Source of the DNA: Gracilibacillus oryzae
GTDB taxonomy: Bacteria; Bacillota; Bacilli; Bacillales; Amphibacillaceae
Assembly: GCF_009498735.1 (NCBI RefSeq)
Contig: NZ_ML762433.1
Span: forward strand, 1-64,000
DNA: 64,000 bases
Direction of reading: 5' to 3'
The notes under the pieces were generated by a model that was given only the letters and a program-made list of their open reading frames with translations, was not told the origin of the DNA and made no database searches. A program made the position numbers and the translations under genes. Below, piece by piece: positions 54,694 to 62,697 of the stretch (the first letter of the stretch is position 1; each line of letters opens with the position of its first letter).

Positions 54694-57597
54694 CTAATTC
54701 GGTAAATTAAATTCATCTCGTTTCACTTCAATTTCATCGTTGATATACAGAATATAATCTGACAATGCTTCTCTAGGATTTTCATTCGCATTTACCACTT
54801 TCCTAAACGCATTGTCCAAATGTCTACCTGTAAAGTAACCTCCTGGAACTTGTGGTATTCCTCTTACCCACTGCCATTGGCTCTCCAAATTGTTATAATC
54901 CTCGACTGGCCATGGTAATTCTTTTAGTGCTTCGATATTTGCCGTAGGATATCTCGCTGCCTCTCCCATTAAACCTTCCATTTCCCGACCGAAAGATATT
55001 TGAGTTTCTTTCTCTGTCCACCATTTCATAAACTCCCATGAAGAATTTTTGTCTATTGCATTCTCAAGCATCATTACTGCTGTTGTATGACTGGCAACTT
55101 CATGATTAATGCTGCTATCTTCTGTTACTGTTCCAGGAACCATAGTAAAATCCCACAACCCTTTGATTTCAGGAGCCAGTACAGTCAACATATTATAAGT
55201 AGTATAATCTGCTATACCAATCGGCATCTCTCCAACTCGGAAACGGTTAGGGAAGTCAGCCATTAAAGGAAACTTATAATTGGTGTAAAATTGGGTCCAT
55301 GTTTTGAATTGTTCCATAGATATTTCAGAGTCTAACGCACTAGATTTCTGATCATCTTCATAGAACTTACCTTCATTTTGGTACAATAGCATCGAAAAGG
55401 TTGCATTAGGTACCATATTCGTTTGTTCCTGTGCCTGTGGATCATCAATTGGCAAAAAGAACTCTAAATTATGTTTTTGTAAAACAGAAATCATATTGTA
55501 GACATCCTCCCAAGTTTCCGGGGGAGTTAAACCTAGTTCGTTCAGAATATCTTTACGATAGAACAACATCGGAAAAATTTGCTGTTCAGGCAGTGCATAT
55601 ACTCCACCATCAAACTCATAAGGTACTATTGCACTATCTCTAAATCGACTGGAAATCTCTTCATAATCATCAAACTCTGTCAAATCAGCAGCTGCATTTC
55701 TCATGGCATAATTAACAGGAATATCCTCACCAATCTGCAGTGCTACATCAGGACCTTCATCAGCTAATGTTGCTGGCAATAGAATATTTGGAGGTACTAA
55801 TCTTAAATTAACCGAAATGTTCGTTTCTGGAGTAAAAGTATCGTCAATCAGCGATTTTAAAACTTGTGCCTGGTCTCGTCCTGTGGTAATCCAGACTGTG
55901 ATAGAACGTTCTTTTTCTGATATATTACCGATGCTGTCATAATCTTCGGTATATGAAGCAAGAAGTCCACCAGTCTCATGAGCTGCAGTTTCTAAAATCG
56001 TTGCATGCGCATCCGGCAACTCTTGATCAGGTGAAGAAACGACTAAATAATCAAGTGTAAGAGGTTGTTCGCGAACCGTTAACATCCATGTTCCTAAACC
56101 ACCCACATTAACCTTAAAATTATCCAACCTTCTTGCAATCGTATCGGGATTCTCGACCATATCATTCAATTGTCTTACTAAAGAATGGAGAACCGCAACC
56201 TTATCACTTCGTTCCCCTGTCGACTTTTCTAAGTGCTCTGCAACGCTTTGAATCGTCTCTGCCTGCTCAGTAAATACATCCAGCATATCCGGAATACGTT
56301 TATCTAATTGATAATCTCGAAATGGATCAGGTGTATTTGATGTAATCATTAATATTTTTCTGTACATTTCGTTAAGCTCAAGTACACTCGATTCAATTGT
56401 CTGCAGCAAAGGAGCCATATCCCCAAGTGAAACCATCATTCGAATACGGTGAGTCCCTTCCGTCAAGTGATACAGAAACGGTTCTTCCTCACCAAGAACA
56501 TCCATTTCCCAATTCATATTATGGTTAAATCGAATCCTTTTCATTTCTTCAAATGGAGATTTTCCATCAATAGTGATACTTCTTGTTGCATATACTCCCT
56601 GAAGTTGATCTTGCTTACGTTTTAGTGCTATTTGATATAATCCATCTCTTTCTACCTCAAATTCCCATTCAATCCATTGACCTGGCAGCTTCCAATTCAA
56701 TCCTCCAATTGTATTCATCCTCAGTTTGGAAACATGATAAGGCATTACCGTTGGACTTGATCTATCTGACAAAGGATATAGCGTCGGAGACGATTTGCTA
56801 GTCGCTTCTTCTGCTTGTATAATGATGTATTGGTCTTTTGTCTTTTCAATCCCTTTAGCATTATATTCTTCTTTTACTTCTTCGTAAGGCAGAGGTAAAG
56901 CTTCCTGATATAACTCAATATAATCAATTGCCATTGGTTCTCGTAAAGATGACAGAGAAATTTGTTGAACGCCAGAAGCAAAATAAAAAGAATACGGTTC
57001 TTCATAATAACCTTCACTATCCATTAGTGGCTTTAGTATCCACTCAGGCCGTTCGATTTGCCTTGGTCTCAGTTCATTCCCTCTATCGTCCATCTGAATT
57101 TCTTCATAACTGTTATCCCAAATCCGATCAAATAACAATAACCCAGCACCGTTAAATGGGATTTGGTCATTTATTGCGAATTCCCTTTCAATAGCAGAGC
57201 TCTTTCCTTCCATAGGATAGTAATGAATTCTTATGTTATACATCCCTGGCTTGTCAATTCGTACATTCCACTTTATTGAGCCCTCTTCAGGTGTTACCAC
57301 TGCACTTCCATCTAAACCTTCATAGTTTTCTTCGACAAAAAATCCATCATTACTTGCACTAATAAAGTCCTCTCCTTCAATACGAACAATTTCATCTGGT
57401 CGCTTCTCAGAGGAATATATAATTTCATAAGTGTCATATCCATCTTCCTCCAAACCACTTGTAATAGCTTCAAAATCATCGATGGCTTTTACCTGACCTG
57501 GATTAGTTGAATCCAAAGGATAAAACCCCCAAATTAAAGCTAATATAATTACTATTACTAATAGGATTTTCAGCTTGGTATATCTTATTAATTTCAC
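54694..57597 (-). CDS. Giant membrane-anchored binding protein with carbohydrate-binding-like domains
   Basis: A 967-aa protein, about twice the usual size of a binding protein. A membrane segment (residues 7-27) without lipobox anchors it. Residues about 55-235 and 260-400 look like two beta-sandwich carbohydrate-binding modules of CBM6/35 type (VRIEGEDFISASNDG..., IIIQAEEATSKSS...); each begins with the acidic strand such modules share. A helical segment (400-530) leads to a family 1 solute-binding domain (about 560-960; SITVWITTGRDQ, GGVYALPEQQIFPMLFYRKD). The GTG at 57597 follows GGGGGGAG. It probably captures polymer chains and passes fragments to the permeases encoded next to it. Domain borders are estimates. 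Confidence 0.82.
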   Translation of the reverse strand: MKLIRYTKLKILLVIVIILALIWGFYPLDSTNPGQVKAIDDFEAITSGLEEDGYDTYEIIYSSEKRPDEIVRIEGEDFISASNDGFFVEENYEGLDGSAVVTPEEGSIKWNVRIDKPGMYNIRIHYYPMEGKSSAIEREFAINDQIPFNGAGLLLFDRIWDNSYEEIQMDDRGNELRPRQIERPEWILKPLMDSEGYYEEPYSFYFASGVQQISLSSLREPMAIDYIELYQEALPLPYEEVKEEYNAKGIEKTKDQYIIIQAEEATSKSSPTLYPLSDRSSPTVMPYHVSKLRMNTIGGLNWKLPGQWIEWEFEVERDGLYQIALKRKQDQLQGVYATRSITIDGKSPFEEMKRIRFNHNMNWEMDVLGEEEPFLYHLTEGTHRIRMMVSLGDMAPLLQTIESSVLELNEMYRKILMITSNTPDPFRDYQLDKRIPDMLDVFTEQAETIQSVAEHLEKSTGERSDKVAVLHSLVRQLNDMVENPDTIARRLDNFKVNVGGLGTWMLTVREQPLTLDYLVVSSPDQELPDAHATILETAAHETGGLLASYTEDYDSIGNISEKERSITVWITTGRDQAQVLKSLIDDTFTPETNISVNLRLVPPNILLPATLADEGPDVALQIGEDIPVNYAMRNAAADLTEFDDYEEISSRFRDSAIVPYEFDGGVYALPEQQIFPMLFYRKDILNELGLTPPETWEDVYNMISVLQKHNLEFFLPIDDPQAQEQTNMVPNATFSMLLYQNEGKFYEDDQKSSALDSEISMEQFKTWTQFYTNYKFPLMADFPNRFRVGEMPIGIADYTTYNMLTVLAPEIKGLWDFTMVPGTVTEDSSINHEVASHTTAVMMLENAIDKNSSWEFMKWWTEKETQISFGREMEGLMGEAARYPTANIEALKELPWPVEDYNNLESQWQWVRGIPQVPGGYFTGRHLDNAFRKVVNANENPREALSDYILYINDEIEVKRDEFNLPN

Positions 57598-57650
57598 TCT
57601 TCTCCCCCCTGTAGCAAAAGTTCGATGCACAAAGCTTAGTTACATTAATA

Positions 57651-57686
57651 AAAATTACAAGGTACTTGATGAGTAACAAGTACCTT
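57651..57686 (-). terminator. Intercistronic terminator after the fifth binding-lipoprotein gene
   Basis: Perfect 10-bp stem AAGGTACTTG (57659-57668) / CAAGTACCTT (57677-57686), followed on the minus strand by TAATTTTTATT. It lies 31 bp after the lipoprotein stop and before the giant binding-protein gene, and so can set different expression levels. Confidence 0.78.
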
Positions 57687-57717
57687 TTTCAGATTCACTT
57701 AAAATGATCTATTTTGC

Positions 57718-59124
57718 TTAATCTCCCCAAACTTCATCAATGGCAGATTGGAATAGCGGTTTATATTTCTCAACAACTGTTGACACAGAGGTACCACTAC
57801 CTATTTCTGCAACAAAATCATAGTACCCTAAATTAGGATAAGTATTGTAATCCAGTACTAATAAGTTCTCTGAAACCATACGAAGATTGTTTATATCTTC
57901 TTCATTTGTATAATTAGTTTCATAACTTGCTTGACCTGGATAATCATAAATGGATTCGATATCATTAATTTTTTCCCAGATGTACATCAATTGCTCCGGA
58001 TTTTCTACTGACTTCGGAATAGTCAGCGCTTGTAATAAAGCTTCAGCTGAATAATACTCTGTAACACTCGGACCTTTAGGGAATGGTATGAATCCAATAT
58101 CATAATCAGGCATATCTTCCCTGAATCCACCAATTTCGTGATCAGCGCCTGCATACATTAATGTATTACCTTGACGGAAAAATTGGCCAGGTTCCGTCCA
58201 ATCTCCACCTTCAGTAGGTCTTGGTATCTGTTCCGTTACCAGCCGTGATTCAAATTCTAATGCTTCAATTGTTGCGGGATCATCAAGGTTTTGCTGATCT
58301 CCATTAACTAAATCTGTATTATTAGAATATAAAGCATGGATCATTAAGGATGAATTCGCCAAACCCCATATATTGAGTTTTCCATCATTATTTGTGTCTT
58401 TGTTTGCTTCCTTAGCTACTTCCAGAAAAGTCTCCCAATTCCAATTATCTTCCTCGACATATTCCTGAAGTGGTTTCATTCCTAATTGGTTCATTAGTGT
58501 ACGATTATAAAAGATACCTTGAGCTAAATTTTTATGATCCTCTGTAAATCCGTATCCCCGTCCTTCATATGTGTAAAGATTGTTGGTCATATTTTGGTTA
58601 AAAACATTTGTATTTTTCGTATACTCATCGATTGGCCATAATAAATCTTGCTTGACCAATGCAGGTACTGTATATGTTTTACCAAGTCTTACAATATCAC
58701 CTATTGGTTCACCAGCAATTAGAGAGGCAGTAACTTTCTCTTGATATTCGCCATAATCAATTGCCACATACTCTACCTGGAAATTATGTTTCTCCATTAG
58801 TGCCTCAAGATTTTCCTGCCGGAGTATATTATCTGGATTATCTTCTGGAATAGTCATATCCCACCAAGACACAATCTTTATTGTTTTTCCACCTAAATCA
58901 AAGTCCATTTCAGGCGTTTGATAGTAATCCACTTCAATTTCATCCTCAGCATTATCCTCTGTTCCATCCGTGTTATCTTCCGTATCGGTATTTTCAGTAT
59001 TTTCCGCTACACTTTCTTCCTTACCCTCTTCATTGTAACCGCTTACATCATTGCCGTTGCATGCTGCAAGAATTAAAACTAAAAAACATAGAAATAACGA
59101 TAATAACAATTTTTGTTTTCTCAT
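57718..59124 (-). CDS. Sugar-binding lipoprotein (first gene of cassette)
   Basis: A 468-aa extracellular binding protein; lipobox LILAAC around residues 18-23, then a highly acidic linker rich in Glu, Asp, Asn and Thr (about 25-65). The binding domain starts at GKTIKIVSWWDM. The ATG at 59124 has GAGGAGG upstream; the frame open to 59160 has no ribosome site. Its promoter carries the ACAGGTTGTTG box shared with xylanase and arabinofuranosidase genes, so a xylan-derived oligosaccharide is the likely ligand. It may supply either permease pair of the cassette. Confidence 0.9.
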   Translation of the reverse strand: MRKQKLLLSLFLCFLVLILAACNGNDVSGYNEEGKEESVAENTENTDTEDNTDGTEDNAEDEIEVDYYQTPEMDFDLGGKTIKIVSWWDMTIPEDNPDNILRQENLEALMEKHNFQVEYVAIDYGEYQEKVTASLIAGEPIGDIVRLGKTYTVPALVKQDLLWPIDEYTKNTNVFNQNMTNNLYTYEGRGYGFTEDHKNLAQGIFYNRTLMNQLGMKPLQEYVEEDNWNWETFLEVAKEANKDTNNDGKLNIWGLANSSLMIHALYSNNTDLVNGDQQNLDDPATIEALEFESRLVTEQIPRPTEGGDWTEPGQFFRQGNTLMYAGADHEIGGFREDMPDYDIGFIPFPKGPSVTEYYSAEALLQALTIPKSVENPEQLMYIWEKINDIESIYDYPGQASYETNYTNEEDINNLRMVSENLLVLDYNTYPNLGYYDFVAEIGSGTSVSTVVEKYKPLFQSAIDEVWGD

Positions 59125-59164
59125 GATCCTACTCCTCCTCTTTTTAATAAATAGGTACATTAAA

Positions 59165-59200
59165 AATGTAGCACTAGCCTATTCGACCAACAACCTGTTG
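59165..59200 (-). promoter_or_regulatory. Promoter of the cassette with ACAGGTTGTTG box
   Basis: Minus strand CAACAGGTTGTTG (59188-59200) with TTGTTG as -35, a 17-bp spacer, and extended -10 TGCTACATT (hexamer 59165-59170). CTAGTATA sequence follows on the upstream side (59201-59210), reminiscent of block B. Confidence 0.75.
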
Positions 59201-59391
59201 TATACTAGTATTTATACCTGTCATATTCTAGTTATTTTATTGGAAATTTTAACCATATACATTATTTTTGCAAAGTTATAAATATCTGTGTGCAATATAA
59301 AGAATTGCACATTTTTTTTCATTTAAAGATTTCATATAATGAAAACGCATACATTATGTTTTATCAAATTTTCTATTAGGGGGGATAGTTA

Positions 59392-60153
59392 GTGTTTAAG
59401 GTATTACTTGTTGATCCTAATTGTCGTTCAGCTGAAACCATAAAAAAATTGTTTAATTGGAATGATTTGGGCTTTATTTTAGAAGACCATGCGGAAACCT
59501 CATCTAGAGCAGTAGACTTATTTAATATGGAGAATTATTCACTGGTAATAATCAATATAACTGAGTTAAAGGATAAAGGTATACAACTATGTGAGATTCT
59601 ACGTAAAGGTAGTTTGATTCCAATCTTACTAATTGGCGGGCCGAAAGATTTTCTCATAATTAGAAAAGCTCTTAATCTTCAGGTAAATGATTATTTGCCT
59701 GCCCCTGTGCAATCAGATGAATTAAGAACTTGTTTACTTCTCATAAAGCAAAATCTTAAAAGATATAGTTTAATTAAGAACCCAGAGCAATTAAGTAATG
59801 CTGTATATATACAATCGGAAGACATTATTGGGCAAGTAAAGAAATACGTAGCCGAGTCATTAGATGAATCATTAAGTAAAAGAATCACGTTAAAAGAAAT
59901 CTCTGTTATGTTAAATTATAATTGTTCTTATTTGGGACAGAAATTCAAGTATCAGGAGAAGATGACTTTTAATGATTATCTACTGAAACAACGAATGGAA
60001 AGAGCTAAGCACCTTCTCGAGAACACTAACATGAAGATTTATGAGGTTGCTAACGAGGTGGGATATGTAGAATTAGATTGGTTTTATAAGAAATTCAAAT
60101 CCTATACCGGTGTCAATGCTAATAAATATAGAGAGCTAGCAACCTCTAAATAG
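59392..60153 (+). CDS. AraC-type regulator with degenerate receiver domain
   Basis: A 253-aa protein: receiver-like domain (1-120) directly joined to an AraC/XylS DNA-binding domain (about 150-250; ISVMLNYNCSYLGQKFKYQ, EVANEVGYVELDWFYKKFK). Compared with the two YesN proteins of this window, phosphoacceptor Asp55 is Asn55 (IINITELK). The acidic pair is Asp8-Pro9, and the conserved Lys of LLKP is Ala104 (YLPAPV). It also lacks their 250-aa middle region and has no kinase gene beside it. It therefore probably acts without phosphorylation. Start GTG at 59392 after AGGGGGGA. Divergent from the cassette whose promoter it may control. Confidence 0.88.
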   Translation: MFKVLLVDPNCRSAETIKKLFNWNDLGFILEDHAETSSRAVDLFNMENYSLVIINITELKDKGIQLCEILRKGSLIPILLIGGPKDFLIIRKALNLQVNDYLPAPVQSDELRTCLLLIKQNLKRYSLIKNPEQLSNAVYIQSEDIIGQVKKYVAESLDESLSKRITLKEISVMLNYNCSYLGQKFKYQEKMTFNDYLLKQRMERAKHLLENTNMKIYEVANEVGYVELDWFYKKFKSYTGVNANKYRELATSK

Positions 60154-60222
60154 AACTTATTTTCCCCTTAATAATATTGTAAAATGATATAGAAATGTTA
60201 GATAAAAAGTTATTATACAATG

Positions 60223-60268
60223 GTAAACTCGCAATTACTGATCATGACCAAAATAATTGCGAGTTTAC
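60223..60268. terminator. Hairpin terminator between convergent genes
   Basis: Perfect 15-bp stem GTAAACTCGCAATTA (60223-60237) / TAATTGCGAGTTTAC (60254-60268) with a 16-base loop, between the regulator and the GH43/CBM6 gene. No strong T-tract on either side. Confidence 0.7.
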
Positions 60269-60342
60269 TTATCTGGTTATCACAGCGATAAACGTCTGTA
60301 AAACTCCCCACTGACCATAAGTCTCACTTTATTAGTGATAAT

Positions 60343-62373
60343 TTATTCTTGAAATAACCAATAATTCAATCTAAACAATTCTTGAGGGTTCTTTCCTCGA
60401 TAGATAAAATATAAATCGTGGATACCTGTTACCTCAATCACTTCGGTACTGATTTCTTCCCACTGATTCCATCCACCTGTTGCTGGGACCTCTAGTGTAC
60501 CTATTAATTTACCATCTGGTGTATCCAAATGAATGTCAATCACACCACCATCTGTCAAACTAGATACTGAAGCAATGAATTGGGTAGCACCCCGCTTGAA
60601 ATCGACCTCTGAAACCGCATGCCAGTCTCCGTCATCTATGTTAGTTATTGCCAGGTCACTTGACATCGTATTTTCAAATCCATCATTTACAACAGTTTCC
60701 ACTTGGATTCCAGCATTCCAAGCTATTGTTTCTGCCTCTATGCGGATGAATGGATTCAACATTTTGACAGGTTCTACTCCTTCCATATCTGCTTTTATTT
60801 CTTGTATAGAGCCGTCTTCATTAAAGAATACTTTATTGAGGTGTGTGGACCGGTAACCTTTTGGAATACCCATTTCTTTAGATAATGTTTGTGCATGATA
60901 AGCTATATACCAGTTCTCATGAAATTGAAAGATGGAATGATGATTGTTACCACCAACTCCAAAAAACTCACCAGGATTTTTCAAAATGGTACTTTGATAT
61001 GTCCATGGTCCCATTGGATGATCACTAGTCATATAAGCGATCTCCCCGGCAGGCGGACTTCCTTCCGGCCGGTAACCACTGTAGAAATTGGAACAGTACG
61101 TATAGTAATATGTGTCCCCAACCTTATTAATTCCAGCATTTTCAAACATGAAAGGTGCAGGGATTGGATTTGCTTCACCTACAACACTTACCATATCATC
61201 CCCAAGTTTCATCACTCGTGCGGTGTTAGGCATTGCATCCTCTCCTTCAGGTACGCCTCCACCGAAGTAAATATAATCCTCTCCATCATCATCTACTAGT
61301 ACAGCAGGATCAAATAACCATGTTACACCCTCTGCACCAGGATGGGACCTTGAAATAAGCGGTTCACCAATTGGATCAATCCACGGACCTGTGGGACTAT
61401 CACTAGTTAATACTCCAATACCACTGGCATTATTGGCGAAATACAAAAAAAATTTATTTTCTCCGTTAATAACTTTGTGCGCCACAGCAGGCGCCCATGA
61501 CTGGGTTGCCCATTTAGCTGCACCATTTTTCCCAGCTACGTTAATTACCCCATGATCTGTCCAGTTTATTAAATCTGCTGAAGAAACAATCGACAATTTG
61601 TTAATTGTTCCATAACTATTATCTATAACATTGCCATCCTGATCATATTCCAATACATCATTCGTATTATAAATATAAACCCGATCATTGAATACAAGTG
61701 CATAGGGGTCTGCACCGAATTTGTGAGAGACAATTGGATTTCCGTTTGGCGCACTCTTTCCAATAGAACTTGCAAGTGGATTACGAATTACTTTTGTTAT
61801 TGCCCCATCCACTTTATATTTTTCCGTGTTTCCTTCAGTGTCAGTAATTTCAAAATCATCCACTTTAATTTCTTTACTCAATTCTGCTGTCAACTCCTTT
61901 TTCAGTCTGAATTTTATGGAAATCAATTCTTTGCTTCCATCATTATTTTTAAAATTAACTGGTGAATCATCATTATTGATTTTTAGTTCGATGCCTTCAT
62001 CCGATTTTTCAAAAGATATATATTCTGCAGAGAGATTGTTGGTATTCGGAACTACATCAGTAACCTCCAAAATATCGGGAACTTGTATTCCAGATCGTAT
62101 ACTGTTTACTTCAGTATTTTGAGAGAACTCGTCAATGAGTAATTTCATTGTGTACGTTTTTTCAATAGAATGACTTAAAACAATAACCTCTTCTTCCAGA
62201 TAGGCAGTTGATTGTGCTGGTATCTCGTTTACATCTCCGGCTCGTATCACTTCAGAATCACGAGCTTTTTTCTCAACTGTTCCCCTGTTTATTTGAATAA
62301 TCATTAAGAGAACTACCGAGAAACAAATAATGAAAATGACAAAGTATAAGACCTGTTTTCTCTTGTTTTTCAT
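60343..62373 (-). CDS. Membrane-anchored GH43 arabinoxylan arabinofuranosidase with cohesin-like and CBM6 domains
   Basis: A 676-aa protein. Residues 8-27 form a membrane anchor. Residues 55-195 look like a cohesin-type beta-sandwich (SIRSGIQVPDILEVTDVVP). Residues 205-530 are a GH43 propeller with Asp222 (ADPYALVFND), Asp355 (LFDPAV) and Glu411 (MFENAG). Residues about 540-676 form a CBM6 (RIEAETIAWNAG). The GH43-CBM6 part resembles B. subtilis XynD, which removes arabinose from arabinoxylan. The ATG at 62373 follows GGAGGGAGG. It should trim polymer at the cell surface. The cohesin-like N-terminal domain is unexpected; it may be a spacer or protein-docking domain. Confidence 0.86.
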   Translation of the reverse strand: MKNKRKQVLYFVIFIICFSVVLLMIIQINRGTVEKKARDSEVIRAGDVNEIPAQSTAYLEEEVIVLSHSIEKTYTMKLLIDEFSQNTEVNSIRSGIQVPDILEVTDVVPNTNNLSAEYISFEKSDEGIELKINNDDSPVNFKNNDGSKELISIKFRLKKELTAELSKEIKVDDFEITDTEGNTEKYKVDGAITKVIRNPLASSIGKSAPNGNPIVSHKFGADPYALVFNDRVYIYNTNDVLEYDQDGNVIDNSYGTINKLSIVSSADLINWTDHGVINVAGKNGAAKWATQSWAPAVAHKVINGENKFFLYFANNASGIGVLTSDSPTGPWIDPIGEPLISRSHPGAEGVTWLFDPAVLVDDDGEDYIYFGGGVPEGEDAMPNTARVMKLGDDMVSVVGEANPIPAPFMFENAGINKVGDTYYYTYCSNFYSGYRPEGSPPAGEIAYMTSDHPMGPWTYQSTILKNPGEFFGVGGNNHHSIFQFHENWYIAYHAQTLSKEMGIPKGYRSTHLNKVFFNEDGSIQEIKADMEGVEPVKMLNPFIRIEAETIAWNAGIQVETVVNDGFENTMSSDLAITNIDDGDWHAVSEVDFKRGATQFIASVSSLTDGGVIDIHLDTPDGKLIGTLEVPATGGWNQWEEISTEVIEVTGIHDLYFIYRGKNPQELFRLNYWLFQE

Positions 62374-62697
62374 TAACCCTCCCTCCTTTTGGAAAAAGTT
62401 TAGCATCACCTGCTCATAGGAACAACCTGTCAGAGACTATCTCTTGACCCTCTCAACTCTAGGAAATCCTCTTATTGATGAGGAGATTTTTATACTTTTC
62501 TACAATGGAAAGAAAAGATAATTCATCAGCATGTTTGTTTAAGTGTTCGCAAAAGATATGGTTGTAAACTATAAATTAAGACTTTGATCTGTAGGGCTTA
62601 ACAGAAGGTGAGCACTGTGAGAAAATGCTTTTTAAAAAAACGAACACAAAGAAACCCAGTCAGGAAAAAGTTTCCGCTGAGCATTCATAAGATAAAC
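62374..62697. other. Intergenic region upstream of the arabinofuranosidase
   Basis: Holds the ACAGGTTGTTC promoter (62397-62430). A weak CCTC/GAGG hairpin near 62463-62485 could end the esterase gene. Otherwise AT-rich DNA without a gene I can support. Confidence 0.6.
62397..62430 (-). promoter_or_regulatory. Promoter of the GH43/CBM6 gene with ACAGGTTGTTC box
   Basis: Minus strand ACAGGTTGTTC (62420-62430) with TTGTTC as -35 (62420-62425), a 17-bp spacer, and extended -10 TGCTAAACT (hexamer 62397-62402), identical in the -10 to the xylanase promoter at 44771. The leader is only about 15 bases. Confidence 0.75.

Noticed and set aside
60889-61299. 136-codon plus-strand frame
   Set aside because: Entirely antisense to the GH43/CBM6 gene, whose catalytic motifs are in the opposite strand.
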